Below are positions 55,334-64,000 of a stretch of 64,000 nucleotides of DNA, piece by piece. A model generated the notes under the pieces. The model saw only the letters and a list, made by a program, of their open reading frames with translations. It was not told the origin of the DNA and did not search any database. The stretch's first letter is position 1. Each line of letters starts with the position of its first letter. Source of the DNA: Thalassotalea hakodatensis (GTDB lineage: Bacteria; Pseudomonadota; Gammaproteobacteria; Enterobacterales; Alteromonadaceae); contig NZ_AP027365.1 in assembly GCF_030295995.1 (NCBI RefSeq), positions 3,194,066 through 3,258,065 on the forward strand, read 5' to 3'. A program made the translations under genes and the position numbers.

Positions 55334-56647
55334 CTATTGAGTTTTTAAATAAATAGAGGGAAGCGTAGTACACACTCGCCATGCGGGGTAAATCCCTGCC
55401 AATACTGTAGCGCTCACCGCTATGATGGGGGCCGCTAAAAACATGGTGATATCCATCGTGGCAACGAAGTCAAAGCCATCAAAATTATTTTTCAATAATG
55501 ACAAACCAAAATACGCAAATGCTAATCCAAGTAACCCACCAAGCAGTCCAAGTAGACCAACTTCAACTAAGTGTTGAGCAAATACTTGCCCACGGCTAGC
55601 ACCTAGTGCTCTACGAACGCCTACATGAGGAGCATTCCGTAAGAATTTAGCCAGTAATAAACCGATACTATTCACTAAACATACCACTAAAAACATAAAG
55701 CTCACCGCAACCAACACGTATGAGTCGTCACCAACAACATTGTTATAATCAAGCCATTGCTGAACATTGCGTATTAGCCCTTTTGCATCGTCACGTTCAA
55801 ACCTTGCTAACTTTTGTTGTTGGCTAACATACCCTGATAGAAACTGTGAAAATGTGTCTTGATCTTTTTTCGTTGGCAGTTCTGCCCAGTATTGTGTCCA
55901 TAAGATTTCAGAGTTGAGCTTTTCTTGGTAATTATTAACACGTTCTTCTTTCCAACCATTATTATTTCCCCAAGACTGTAACTCGTAAACGCTGGATAAA
56001 ACGAAGGGAATAAACAGCTGTTCAGTGCTTTGAAACGCGCCATTGTTAACGTCATAAAACTTTGGTTTGGGTTGCCAAGACTCTGTAATGCCAACAATTT
56101 GATAAGTCGTTGCATTTAAGAAAATTTCTTTCCCGGTATTATCACCACCACCAAATAGCTTGTCATTTAACTCTTCACTGATCACCACTTGGAAGGTTGG
56201 ATTTTCATCAACAGTTTTACTCCATGGACCGCCATAAAGAAAATTAACGTCAAACATTGAAAAGAAATGACGGGTAGTAACACGGCTTGAACGCAAAACA
56301 GGGGCAAACTCAGGGTCAAGCGTACGCACAGAAAAACCCGTTTTATACATGGGTGTGTGTTTTAATTCAGGTAAAGCCCGCATTAAATTAGCTGCATCTT
56401 GATAAGTCAATTGTTGAGGTACATTATCTGTGGTGTTCCACGTAGAACTGCTACCCGTTGATTGCAACTGAACCGCAAATAATTGATCTGATTTTTCACT
56501 GATCGGGTTATTGCCCGTCATGTGATTTAACGTTAATGCTGTCATTGAAATTCCGATACCACAGGCTATTGCTAATACCATTAACAGCGTAGTACCTATC
56601 GTGCTTTTTAAGCTTTTTATCGCAAGTTGAATGTAATAACTAAACAT
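55334..56647 (-). CDS. MacB/FtsX-type ABC transporter permease (first)
   Basis: A 437-aa permease with the same layout as its neighbour: a helix near 18-38, a periplasmic domain (about 50-310) and three C-terminal helices with VGVRRALGASRGQVFAQHLVEVGLLGLLGG. The two are diverged and presumably form a heterodimer. It is 17 bp after the ATPase gene. Confidence 0.92.
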   Translation of the reverse strand: MFSYYIQLAIKSLKSTIGTTLLMVLAIACGIGISMTALTLNHMTGNNPISEKSDQLFAVQLQSTGSSSTWNTTDNVPQQLTYQDAANLMRALPELKHTPMYKTGFSVRTLDPEFAPVLRSSRVTTRHFFSMFDVNFLYGGPWSKTVDENPTFQVVISEELNDKLFGGGDNTGKEIFLNATTYQIVGITESWQPKPKFYDVNNGAFQSTEQLFIPFVLSSVYELQSWGNNNGWKEERVNNYQEKLNSEILWTQYWAELPTKKDQDTFSQFLSGYVSQQQKLARFERDDAKGLIRNVQQWLDYNNVVGDDSYVLVAVSFMFLVVCLVNSIGLLLAKFLRNAPHVGVRRALGASRGQVFAQHLVEVGLLGLLGGLLGLAFAYFGLSLLKNNFDGFDFVATMDITMFLAAPIIAVSATVLAGIYPAWRVCTTLPSIYLKTQ

Positions 56648-56664
56648 GCTGTTTCCTTAGCCTT

Positions 56665-57378
56665 TTAGGCGATTGCTTCCTGATCTTTTGCGGTTGCGCC
56701 ACCTTGGTACATGGTAAAGTCACAAAGTTGCCCATCAACGATCTGAATATTACGCTCTGCTCTACGGGCAAGTTCAGCATCGTGTGTTACCATGACGATA
56801 GTAGTGCCTTGTTTGTTTATTTTTTCTAATAGTTCCATCACTTGTTTTGCCATTAAACTGTCAAGGTTACCGGTTGGCTCATCCGCTAATAAAAACTTAG
56901 GCTCACCTGCTAATGCTCTTGCAATGGCAACCCGTTGCTGCTGCCCACCCGATAACTGTGACGGTAAATGTTTCATTCGCGATGCCAACCCAACAAGTTC
57001 AAGCGCATGCTCAATTTTTTCTTTTCGCTCTTTAGTACTGAATCCGCGATACCGTAATGGCACATCAACATTTTCAAATAGGTTTAAATCAGGAATAAGA
57101 TTAAACCCTTGAAAGATAAAGCCAATTTTTTCATTTCTTAAACGTGAAAGTTCTTTATCACTTAACCCAACAATACTTTGACCATCAAGTTGGTAATCAC
57201 CTGATGAAATATTTTCTAATAAACCAGCAATATTTAAAAAAGTGGTTTTACCTGAGCCTGAAGGCCCAGTGACTGCAATAAATTCTCCCTCTTTTACTGT
57301 TAAGTTAAAATCACGTAGCGCGTGGGTTTGCACTAATTCCGTTTGATACACTTTATTAATATCTGACATTACTAACAT
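56665..57378 (-). CDS. MacB/LolD-type ABC transporter ATP-binding protein
   Basis: A 237-aa ATPase with Walker A GPSGSGKTT, the Q-loop FIFQGFNLIPDL, signature LSGGQQQRVAIARAL, Walker B FLLADEPTGNLDS and H-loop MVTHDAE. I start at 57378 because GGAG lies six bases ahead of that ATG; a preceding in-frame ATG at 57390 lacks a ribosome site. It drives the two following permeases. Confidence 0.94.
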   Translation of the reverse strand: MLVMSDINKVYQTELVQTHALRDFNLTVKEGEFIAVTGPSGSGKTTFLNIAGLLENISSGDYQLDGQSIVGLSDKELSRLRNEKIGFIFQGFNLIPDLNLFENVDVPLRYRGFSTKERKEKIEHALELVGLASRMKHLPSQLSGGQQQRVAIARALAGEPKFLLADEPTGNLDSLMAKQVMELLEKINKQGTTIVMVTHDAELARRAERNIQIVDGQLCDFTMYQGGATAKDQEAIA

Positions 57379-57411
57379 ACTGTTCTCCATAGTTTTTTAT
57401 TTTTAATCGGA

Positions 57412-58674
57412 TTAATAAAGCAATACACGCGCTTTATCATCAAAGAGTTCTAGGCTTGAAATGACTAAGGTGTCACCTTCTTTTGCCCCTTTTACAATTT
57501 CGATATGGCTCATACTTGTTGCACCACTTTCAATCGCAATTCGTTCGGCAGAATCATCACGCACCAAGTAAGCTAACTTGCCTGCTCCACTTTGATAAAA
57601 CTGACCTCTACGCACCATTAATACATTGTCTTTTTGCTCCAAGATAATACGAGCACTCACACGTTGGTTTTGTCTTAACCCTGCACCTTGTGTTTTATCC
57701 ATACGCACTCTTGCCGTCACTTGATTGCCAATTACCTCGGGTGAAATTGACGCTAACTGGCCGTATAATGTTTTACCTGCCATGCTCACCTCTACTGTCA
57801 TACCTAAGCCAAGCTCATCAGCATATGCTTCTGGTACTTGCAACTCAGCTTCATAGGCAGATAAATCAACGATCATCATCAAAGAATCGTTATTATTGAC
57901 TTTGGCTTTTTGCTCAACTAACCAGTTACCAACAATACCACTCACCGGCGACATGATATCGAGCTCATCAACCTTTCTTTGTAACTCCGTTAAGCGTTGC
58001 TGCTCGGCTTTAAGTTCTAATGCTTTGTTTTCAACTTCGAACGCTAATGTATCAATGGCCAGTGTTGCTTCTTGTTCTGCATGCTGGGTACGTAAACGTG
58101 ATTTTGAAAGCTCATCTTGTGCTTGTTCAAAATCAATTTGACTAATAATATTACGCTCAATAGATTGATTAGCGCGACGAGCTTCACGCTCTGCTGCTGC
58201 AAGATCAACCTTGGCTAATTCAAGTTTTTGCTGATACTCAAGTTGTTTTCTGCGCGAAGCTAACTTTTCACGGTTTAATGCTGAACTTAAGCGCTGAACC
58301 AAGGTTTTTTGCTGTCCAAGGGTTGCCATCAGTTGTGGGCTATCTATTTCTGCCACTTTTTGTCCAAGTTCAACCATATCTCCAGGTTTCACTTTCAACG
58401 TAACTAACCCTTGCTCTGGGCTATAAACGATTGGGGCATTTGCTGCGACAATTTTTCCTGAAGCAACGATATCTCTTAATAAGTCGCCACGTTCTACTAT
58501 CGCTAATTTTAATTGGTCACGCGCAATGCTTTTATCTGCGCTTAACCAAGAAGATGTCGCTTGCCAAGCAACGAACAAAATCGCGCCTATGATCGCAATA
58601 TATGCAAATTTCTTTACTTTGTTTGAGTTTTTTGAAACGACTTGCGTATCTTGTTGGCTAGTATCCCTGATCAT
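57412..58674 (-). CDS. HlyD/RND-type periplasmic adaptor of the ABC exporter
   Basis: A 420-aa membrane-fusion protein. It has a cytoplasmic start, one helix (FAYIAIIGAILFVAWQAT), a split lipoyl domain (GDLLRDIVASGKI, MSPVSGIVGNWLVEQ), a long coiled coil (about 115-225) and beta-barrel/membrane-proximal domains. It would link the ABC permeases to an outer-membrane channel such as TolC. It is the first gene of the operon, downstream of the sigma-54 promoter and repeat cluster. Confidence 0.93.
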   Translation of the reverse strand: MIRDTSQQDTQVVSKNSNKVKKFAYIAIIGAILFVAWQATSSWLSADKSIARDQLKLAIVERGDLLRDIVASGKIVAANAPIVYSPEQGLVTLKVKPGDMVELGQKVAEIDSPQLMATLGQQKTLVQRLSSALNREKLASRRKQLEYQQKLELAKVDLAAAEREARRANQSIERNIISQIDFEQAQDELSKSRLRTQHAEQEATLAIDTLAFEVENKALELKAEQQRLTELQRKVDELDIMSPVSGIVGNWLVEQKAKVNNNDSLMMIVDLSAYEAELQVPEAYADELGLGMTVEVSMAGKTLYGQLASISPEVIGNQVTARVRMDKTQGAGLRQNQRVSARIILEQKDNVLMVRRGQFYQSGAGKLAYLVRDDSAERIAIESGATSMSHIEIVKGAKEGDTLVISSLELFDDKARVLLY

Positions 58675-58708
58675 TAATTTTCCTCATCTGTCAGTGCTGA
58701 CTTGATAA

Positions 58709-58724
58709 AGCAGACAACGTACCA
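58709..58724 (-). promoter_or_regulatory. Sigma-54 promoter of the ABC export operon
   Basis: On the minus strand TGGTACGTTGTCTGCT has GG and GC exactly ten bases apart and matches the TGGYAC-N5-TTGCW consensus at all but one key position. It lies 35 bp upstream of the adaptor start. A sigma-54-dependent regulator is encoded in the same cluster. Confidence 0.75.
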
Positions 58725-58778
58725 TCATGACAACTCATTGTTTTTAAATAACTTTAAATAAACCACCCTGTATAAAAA

Positions 58779-58834
58779 GTGTCCGCGGACACCTAAGTTA
58801 CGGACACTTAACGAATGTACGGACAACCGGACAC
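58779..58834. promoter_or_regulatory. Upstream activator sites: CGGACAC repeat cluster
   Basis: A perfect 14-bp palindrome GTGTCCGCGGACAC (58779-58792) is followed by further half-sites CGGACAC (58801-58807), CGGACAA (58820-58826) and CGGACAC (58828-58834). The cluster is 55-125 bp upstream of the sigma-54 promoter, the usual place for enhancer sites. Probable target of the NtrC-like regulator. Confidence 0.72.
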
Positions 58835-59014
58835 TGAATTTCTTGGGACGTTAAAACAGCATATTATTCAGCGCTTGTTTATTTACTCAATTTCTAAAGT
58901 CAGGCGCTCTAGCGAGCGATATTACTTAGCTGTACCTTTGTAAAAAGCCAAGAAAATTTAAGCCAGTCACGTTATAATGCGCGCAAATTCAATGCACTTT
59001 GATAGAGAACAATT

Positions 59015-59287
59015 ATGAGTAGAATGGTTTTTTGCCAAAAGTTACAAAAAGAAGCGCCAGGTTTAGCCTTTCAATTGTACCCAGGAGACGTTGGTAAACG
59101 TATTTTCGAAAACATCAGTCAAGAAGCATGGACAGATTGGCAAAAAAAACAAACGATGCTGATTAATGAACATAAAATGAATATGATGAACCCTGATGAT
59201 CGCACGGTGCTAGAAAAGTCGATGGTCGATTTTTTATTCAACAATATCGAACCAAATATCGAAGGCTACACGCCAGAGCAAAAATAA
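59015..59287 (+). CDS. yggX: Fe(2+)-trafficking protein YggX
   Basis: A 90-aa protein with the family start [17 protein letters not shown] (single conserved Cys7), then [14 protein letters not shown] and [15 protein letters not shown]. It supports iron-sulfur cluster protection and iron handling under oxidative stress. In many gammaproteobacteria it directly follows mutY; here about 9 kb intervene. Confidence 0.96.
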   Translation: MSRMVFCQKLQKEAPGLAFQLYPGDVGKRIFENISQEAWTDWQKKQTMLINEHKMNMMNPDDRTVLEKSMVDFLFNNIEPNIEGYTPEQK

Positions 59288-59300
59288 ACGCCGCTTTAAA

Positions 59301-59340
59301 TTATAGCTAATATGATTAATTCAATTATCATTAGCTATAA
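59301..59340 (+). terminator. Terminator after yggX
   Basis: A hairpin of TTATAGCTAAT(A)TGAT and ATCATTAGCTATAA with one bulge, 14 bp after the yggX stop. A+T rich, so of moderate strength. Confidence 0.6.
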
Positions 59341-59417
59341 TATCAACCGATATTCGCTTCAAATGGCAACAATACGAAGAAAAAAACACCAAACAAACAT
59401 TTTTTGAAAAAAAAGGG

Positions 59418-59446
59418 TTGACGCAAGAAACGAAAAACAGTTTAAT
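59418..59446 (+). promoter_or_regulatory. Promoter of the tRNA operon
   Basis: TTGACG (59418-59423), a 17-base spacer and TTTAAT (59441-59446), then a GC-rich discriminator (ACGCCCCGTC). This is the layout of growth-rate and stringently controlled stable-RNA promoters. It lies about 65 bp before tRNA-Phe. Confidence 0.7.
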
Positions 59447-59511
59447 ACGCCCCGTCTTCAAGGCGAAGCCAAAAAGACAAGTACAAAGATAGTATTTAGT
59501 ATTATCAATGT

Positions 59512-59587
59512 GCCTCGATAGCTCAGTCGGTAGAGCAGAGGATTGAAAATCCTCGTGTCCCTGGTTCGATTCCGGGTCGAGGCACCA
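59512..59587 (+). tRNA. tRNA-Phe (anticodon GAA)
   Basis: 76 nt with encoded CCA. The acceptor stem GCCTCGA/TCGAGGC is perfect. The anticodon arm GAGGA-TTGAAAA-TCCTC and the T arm with GGTTCGATTCC are standard. Confidence 0.97.
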
Positions 59588-59683
59588 TCATTTAGAATGA
59601 GTGTTATGTTAATCAACAAACATTGATTCGGTGCCAAGGTAAATCATTCAATAGAATAGTTTTATCGCACACAGCCTTTGTGT

Positions 59684-59759
<76 letters not shown>

Positions 59760-59769
59760 TTCATTGAGA

Positions 59770-59807
59770 CCCTTATGTAGCTTGTTATGAGCAACATAGG
59801 GGTTTTC
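59770..59807 (+). terminator. Terminator of the tRNA operon
   Basis: Stem CCCTTATGT / ACATAGGGG with wobble pairing and an inner GCT/AGC extension, followed by TTTTC. It starts 11 bp after tRNA-Thr. Confidence 0.72.
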
Positions 59808-59927
59808 TTGTTTCTGGAGGTTTATAATCTCATATGGGAACAAAATATAATTTCTACGGCTCTAGCTTCTTTCAATTTGTATTGCTTAAATCTGGCTTAT
59901 CAATAAGCCTCAATTAAAGGCGGCAAT

Positions 59928-60161
59928 ATGACTTTATCTGTAAATGTTTTCACAAATCAGTATCTTTTTGAACTTGAACCCAAAGAAAAGGAATACATAG
60001 TATCCGAGGTAGCATGTAAAGGCTTTTCAGTAAGAATATTTCCTTCTAGCATTAAAACCTTTATCTATCGAAACAGAACTAATAATGTAAGTAATAAGGT
60101 AGCTATTGCTAGAGTTGGAAGTATTTCAATAAACGATGCAAGATACAAGATGAGTTATTAG
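59928..60161 (+). pseudogene. Integrase N-terminal remnant (arm-binding domain only)
   Basis: A 77-codon ORF whose product resembles the N-terminal DNA-binding domain (DUF4102 type) of tRNA-targeting phage/island tyrosine integrases. The pattern is LEPKEKEYIVSEVACKGFSV, then RIFPSSIKTFIYR and GSISINDARYK, where intact enzymes read LGxYPxxSLxxAR. Full integrases are about 400 aa, so the catalytic part is gone. It lies 168 bp from tRNA-Thr, a common attachment site. It may still be translated, but not as a recombinase. Confidence 0.65.
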
Positions 60162-60362
60162 ATTGACCCCAGAGATTAACCTGATTTGTTAGAGGTGTTA
60201 CTTGTTTCAAAAATGCACCTACATTACTATGCAATTATTCAATAAATGGTACCGTTACAGATCAGTTAAAAAAAGATAACTCATCACCTATCACGAGGGT
60301 ATCTATCAATGCCTAATTATGTAAAATAGCCCCTTCTGTAAAATTCAACGAAAGCTTACTGA

Positions 60363-61292
60363 ATGAATAAAGATTTATCGAATTTACGCGAAAAATTGCA
60401 AACACTACTCTTAGCACAACATGATAGTAGTTCTCGTGGTAATGTCGCTGATTATATCCCTGCTTTAGCAGAGGTAGATCCGAACTTAATGGGTGCAGCT
60501 ATTGCGACAATTGATGGGGACTTTGTTGGTGTAGGTGATTACCAACATGCCTTTTCAATTCAAAGCATTTCAAAGGTGTTTGGTTTAGTCATGGCGATGA
60601 ACCGCGTAGGCGATTCATTATGGCAACGTGTAAATATGGAGCCTTCTGGACAACCGTTTAATTCAATTATTCAACTTGAATGGGAAAAAGGCATACCTCG
60701 AAATCCGGTTATTAATGCTGGCGCTATTTTAATTTCAGATGTTTTAGTGAGCCATTATTCAGCAAGTAAACTCGCTTTTGTCAGTTTTTTACGCACCATA
60801 GCCAACGACGAAGATATTCATATTGATCATGATGTGTTTCAATCAGAGCTCACTCACGGTAATCGCAATGCGGCGTTAGCATATTTGATGAAAAGTTTTA
60901 ATAATATTGAAGCTGAAGTGCCTGATGTATTAGAACATTATTTTACACAATGTTCAGTTACAATGAATTGCCAACAATTAGCACAAAGCTTATTATTTTT
61001 AGCCAATAAAGGTATAAACCCATTAACCAATACACCTGTATGCACACGAAAAGAAGCGCATAGAGTTAATGCTATTTTATCAACGAGTGGAATGTACGAT
61101 CAATCTGGTGAATTTGCTTTTTCCGTTGGTTTACCGGCGAAAAGCGGCGTAGGAGGTGGAATTGTCGCAATTGTGCCTAATTTCGGTGTTATTTGTGCAT
61201 GGAGCCCACCATTAAATAGTTTTGGCAATTCCGTTGTCGGTATGAACTTTATCGCAGGACTTGCCGAAGAATTAGGATTATCCATTTACTAG
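60363..61292 (+). CDS. glsA: Glutaminase
   Basis: A 309-aa enzyme converting L-glutamine to glutamate and ammonia. It has the beta-lactamase-like fold. The catalytic S-x-x-K is in FSIQSISKVFGL; also seen are NPVINAGAI, HGNRNAALA, TSGMYD and the end KSGVGGGIVAIVP. The length is standard (about 305-310). Its TAG stop (61290-61292) is also the first base triplet of MITE family B, so the element inserted exactly at the gene end. Confidence 0.95.
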   Translation: MNKDLSNLREKLQTLLLAQHDSSSRGNVADYIPALAEVDPNLMGAAIATIDGDFVGVGDYQHAFSIQSISKVFGLVMAMNRVGDSLWQRVNMEPSGQPFNSIIQLEWEKGIPRNPVINAGAILISDVLVSHYSASKLAFVSFLRTIANDEDIHIDHDVFQSELTHGNRNAALAYLMKSFNNIEAEVPDVLEHYFTQCSVTMNCQQLAQSLLFLANKGINPLTNTPVCTRKEAHRVNAILSTSGMYDQSGEFAFSVGLPAKSGVGGGIVAIVPNFGVICAWSPPLNSFGNSVVGMNFIAGLAEELGLSIY

Positions 61293-61558
61293 AGCGTGTT
61301 GATCTTTGCTGTTTAAGTTTTGTTCAAATTAAACGCCTTCTGATCGCGGCACTTGGATTATTGCATAGTCATTCAATGGTTAATTCAAGTAACAAAGAGT
61401 AGGAGGCGTTTAGTTGAACTCTTCGGGCTGTATCTGTTTGGCATTTCTACTGTGTTAACGCTTGACTGGAGTAGAATAACTACACAGCGCAAGTGTTGCC
61501 TTGTATAAATACCAAACAAATTGCGGCAAAAGTAAACATGAAAGATCAACACGCTCTA
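61290..61558. mobile_element. MITE family B, copy 2 (about 269 bp)
   Basis: Nearly identical to 11174-11442 in length, orientation and sequence, with the same terminal repeats and TA flanks. No coding capacity. The first TAG supplies the stop codon of glsA. Confidence 0.87.
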
Positions 61559-61860
61559 ATATTAAAAAAAAAAACAGATTTAAGCGTATTTACCGCGCTC
61601 CCTCCTTAATTTGTTTGTTTTTCTAAATATATGTTAGTTGTATATTACTTATTCATGCTTTATACTGCGCCAGCAGATTAGTATTCCCTCTCACATATAA
61701 TCTGACTATTCCTATTGTAATGTCTTTCCTAGCTCCAGATAGCCATCTTTAGAAAACTAAGTAATTGCTTATCGAATTTTTCGATTGATTTCACGCTATT
61801 GTTTCGATGCAGCAATATTTTATATATTGGCAATATTGCCTTCTATTTTCGAGATTTTAT
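61559..61860. other. 302-bp region without a recognisable gene
   Basis: A+T-rich stretch after the MITE starting with a run of A. Nothing convincing was found apart from an in-frame extension (from 61807) of the next small ORF. Confidence 0.4.
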
Positions 61861-62025
61861 ATGTCTTATAATTATAACGGACAACAGATCCAGATAATGC
61901 AACCTGTGCATTCAATTTCTGTTAACAAAAACCGAGCAGTGGTAAACCACAAAAGTGGCTCAAGTGTCATTAGCTTTGCAAACTCTATTGATTTTAAAGC
62001 TTTTCTTATTTGGCTTGCTCAATAG
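61861..62025 (+). CDS. Small hypothetical protein
   Basis: A 54-aa product (starting MSYNYNGQQIQIMQPVHS) of soluble, beta-like character. No family is recognised. The ATG at 61861 is more likely than 61807, although its ribosome site (CGAGA) is weak. It is followed 68 bp later by another unknown gene. Confidence 0.45.
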   Translation: MSYNYNGQQIQIMQPVHSISVNKNRAVVNHKSGSSVISFANSIDFKAFLIWLAQ

Positions 62026-62093
62026 TAATTTTCGAAAGCTAAATTTGTTCATTCTTGCTCAACTTAACACTAAACCTATATTGAGATTTTATC

Positions 62094-62546
62094 ATGTACA
62101 CCCTCAACGATCTTGAACGCATTAATCAAGTGCTTGTTCCGCTAAAAGAAACAGCAGACAGAGAGCGTCAAGCTATTTGGGGGTTAACAGGCTATATCGA
62201 TACGCCACACATAGACGCCTACAATAAAGTTTGTGTTGAAAAAGCACGAATACTAAAAACATTAAAAGAACAAAACTTATTGCCTTATTCAAATGTTGAA
62301 GTGATCAGTAAGGTGCTAATGGTTAAATTTAAAACAGCCAAAAGTGCTCAAGTGTGTGAATATAACGATGAACAATATCAGTGCCGTTTTGCCCCATTAA
62401 AACTAAGTAAGTCAGGAAAAATAGTACGAAAGTGGGCAAAATACTGGTTGAAACTATTACCCAACGGCAGTATTGATGTGCCATGGCAAAATGAAGTCAA
62501 AGAAATTTGGCCTGAATATTTTATTATTAGGACTATGGAAGGATAA
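62094..62546 (+). CDS. Hypothetical soluble protein
   Basis: A 150-aa protein. It has an N-terminal helical half (about 1-65, charged) and a C-terminal half with many Lys and Trp (KIVRKWAKYWLKLLPNGSIDVPW). No signal peptide or membrane segment, and no recognised family. It converges with the EAL regulator. Confidence 0.65.
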   Translation: MYTLNDLERINQVLVPLKETADRERQAIWGLTGYIDTPHIDAYNKVCVEKARILKTLKEQNLLPYSNVEVISKVLMVKFKTAKSAQVCEYNDEQYQCRFAPLKLSKSGKIVRKWAKYWLKLLPNGSIDVPWQNEVKEIWPEYFIIRTMEG

Positions 62547-62611
62547 ATACCAATCTTATCCATCAACCAGATACTGGATGGAATTAACGCTACGATAAAT
62601 TTATCGTAATT

Positions 62612-63826
62612 TTAAGACGATAATTCACGTTGAATGGCTTTACGATGTTCACCTAATTCATGTTTAATCCAATCAATCAAATCGCTAGGCGCCATAGGTT
62701 TCGCAAAATAATAACCTTGCACTAAATCGACATCTAACTGATAAATAAACTTATAATCATCTAAGTATTCCACACCTTCAGCGACCGTTGTTAGTTGTAA
62801 ATCTTTGCTTAATGCAACCGTACTCTTCAAAATAGCTTGTTGGTGTGGGTTAGTAGATACATTATCAACAAGAATTCTATCCAGCTTTAACTCTGTCGAA
62901 GGAACTCTTGACAGTTGCTGAGCATTTGCGAACCCTGTACCATAGTCATCAATTGCCAAATTAAACCCTTTAAGCCTTAGTGTTGCAAGCGTTTGAATAG
63001 CTTTTGACACTTCACCTGATAGCGCATTTTCAGTCACTTCTAATACCACATCTTTAGGGGCAATATTATAGCGTTGAACTTGATTAAAAATTCTCTCTGC
63101 TAGATGTTGATCCGCTAGAGATAACGGAGATAAATTTAAAGATAAATGAAAATTCAATCCACGTTCTTGCCACTGCTTTTTTTCGTGTAATGCAATATCA
63201 AATAAATATTCAGTTAATTGAGAAATCACACCAAAACGTTCTGCTGCATCTATAAATTGAACCGGTGAAATCATGCCTCGCTCCGGATGAGGCCACCGAG
63301 ATAAAGCCTCAACACCTTTTAATAATAACCCTTTAACCGTTAGTTTTGGCTGGTAATAAAGTGTGATTTCACGATTAACCATAGCTCGAAGCAAGTCTTC
63401 TTTGGTTAATTCTTCATTGACTATTTTCTTACTTACTTTTACAAAGTCATTGGTCATTCGGTTCAAACTAATGGCTAGATCTTCTTCTTTCATCGGTTTT
63501 TGAAAAGTACCCACAACTGATAAGCCGTCGCTTTCAGCCATAGTACCAATGCTTAGTATTAACGAAGGATCTTTTGAGCTTAAAATAATCACCGCGCCGA
63601 CTAATTTACGTTCAGCTATTTGACTAACTAATTCAACCCCGTCCATCACTGGCATTTCTAAATCTATAAATACAAGATCAAATTGATTGGCTGTCAACAT
63701 ATCTAGTGCAACTTGACCATTCTCCGCACTTTCGATATTAATCACTCCTTGCTGACGACACAACTCAATAACATGGTTGCGTTGTACTTTACTATCGTCA
63801 ACGACAAGTACTTTTGTTTTATTCAT
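62612..63826 (-). CDS. Response regulator with EAL c-di-GMP phosphodiesterase domain
   Basis: A 404-aa protein. The receiver has D10/D11, phospho-acceptor D55 and K110. The EAL domain (about 150-395) has the signature E173-A174-L175, N in NLSPLSL, E in LEVTENAL, the DDYGTG loop (DDFGTG variant) and EGVE. All metal-binding residues appear present, so it should hydrolyse cyclic di-GMP (VieA-like). The cheB-like gene ends 31 bp upstream on the same strand, so the two may be one chemotaxis/c-di-GMP operon. Confidence 0.93.
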   Translation of the reverse strand: MNKTKVLVVDDSKVQRNHVIELCRQQGVINIESAENGQVALDMLTANQFDLVFIDLEMPVMDGVELVSQIAERKLVGAVIILSSKDPSLILSIGTMAESDGLSVVGTFQKPMKEEDLAISLNRMTNDFVKVSKKIVNEELTKEDLLRAMVNREITLYYQPKLTVKGLLLKGVEALSRWPHPERGMISPVQFIDAAERFGVISQLTEYLFDIALHEKKQWQERGLNFHLSLNLSPLSLADQHLAERIFNQVQRYNIAPKDVVLEVTENALSGEVSKAIQTLATLRLKGFNLAIDDYGTGFANAQQLSRVPSTELKLDRILVDNVSTNPHQQAILKSTVALSKDLQLTTVAEGVEYLDDYKFIYQLDVDLVQGYYFAKPMAPSDLIDWIKHELGEHRKAIQRELSS

Positions 63827-63856
63827 CTACTTACCTTATAAGCCTTGTTTTTCAGA

Positions 63857-64000
63857 TTAATTTATAAATTTAACCATATCATCTAAATCAACTATCTCTT
63901 TTGCAGCATTTAATTTGATTGCTTCTTTAGGCATGCCAAACACCACAGAAGACTTTTCATTCTGGGCAACAGTTTTACTACCCGACACCTTCATGGCTAA
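63857..64000 (-). CDS. C-terminal end of a CheB-like protein-glutamate methylesterase (5' end beyond window)
   Basis: The last 47 codons of a minus-strand gene running in from the right edge. The frame ends with [21 protein letters not shown], the conserved C-terminal part of CheB, which removes methyl groups from chemoreceptors. The stop is at 63857-63859. The identification rests on this short motif. Confidence 0.7.
   Translation of the reverse strand, partial: LAMKVSGSKTVAQNEKSSVVFGMPKEAIKLNAAKEIVDLDDMVKFIN

Overview
The window reads as chromosomal DNA of a low-GC marine gammaproteobacterium of the Alteromonadales, most like Colwellia, Thalassotalea or a close relative. The evidence is the A+T-rich base composition and the mix of housekeeping genes (cca, trmB, yggL, mutY, yggX, glsA). 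It also carries TonB-dependent receptors, several sensor kinases and c-di-GMP proteins, and two families of short inverted-repeat elements. Taxonomy is inferred from protein resemblance only.

Layout. 1-2354: an ExeA/GspA-type ATPase (cut by the window edge) and the CCA-adding enzyme. 2480-8380: an accessory island. It holds five small peptides with double-glycine (bacteriocin-type) leaders, four small unassigned membrane proteins, a rhomboid intramembrane protease and an intact CPBP-type intramembrane protease. A second CPBP gene has been split by a 312-bp MITE. One bacteriocin promoter and leader, together with the 3' end of cca, has been duplicated next to a different core peptide. 8503-18758: a TonB receptor, fumarylacetoacetase, an HD-GYP response regulator, a GAF histidine kinase, a DUF1289 protein and a SulP transporter. 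18976-29532: a hydroxyproline catabolic locus. It has a GntR regulator, two aldehyde dehydrogenases, 4-hydroxyproline epimerase, trans-3-hydroxyproline dehydratase, an FAD D-amino-acid (hydroxyproline) dehydrogenase and a pyrroline-2-carboxylate reductase, with a sensor kinase in the middle. TTGTATACAA-like palindromes lie in its divergent promoters. 29566-32650: a MATE exporter with a structured leader and tiny ORF, an EF-hand protein and a decayed second copy of the MATE 3' end.

32677-42076: an S9 peptidase, then a minus-strand block with a beta-helix/cytochrome c fusion, a MauG/CcpA-type di-heme protein and a c4-like cytochrome. A membrane-anchored AraC regulator and a TonB receptor follow. 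This looks like one periplasmic redox/uptake system of unknown substrate. 42407-49960: DNA alkylation repair (Ada-AlkA fusion, Ogt), trmB, a chemoreceptor, a Tsx/OmpK-like porin, yggL and mutY. 50049-58834: a glyoxalase-fold protein, an NtrY/NtrC-like pair, a secreted trypsin, and an adaptor-ABC-permease-permease export operon. That operon is preceded by a good sigma-54 promoter and clustered CGGACAC repeats. 59015-64000: yggX, tRNA-Phe and tRNA-Thr with promoter and terminator, an integrase remnant beside tRNA-Thr, glsA, two small unknown proteins, an EAL response regulator and the end of a cheB-like gene.

The best candidate for an undescribed system is the double-glycine peptide island (2480-8380). 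It pairs GxxxG-containing peptides with intramembrane proteases and has no C39 peptidase/ABC exporter in the window.
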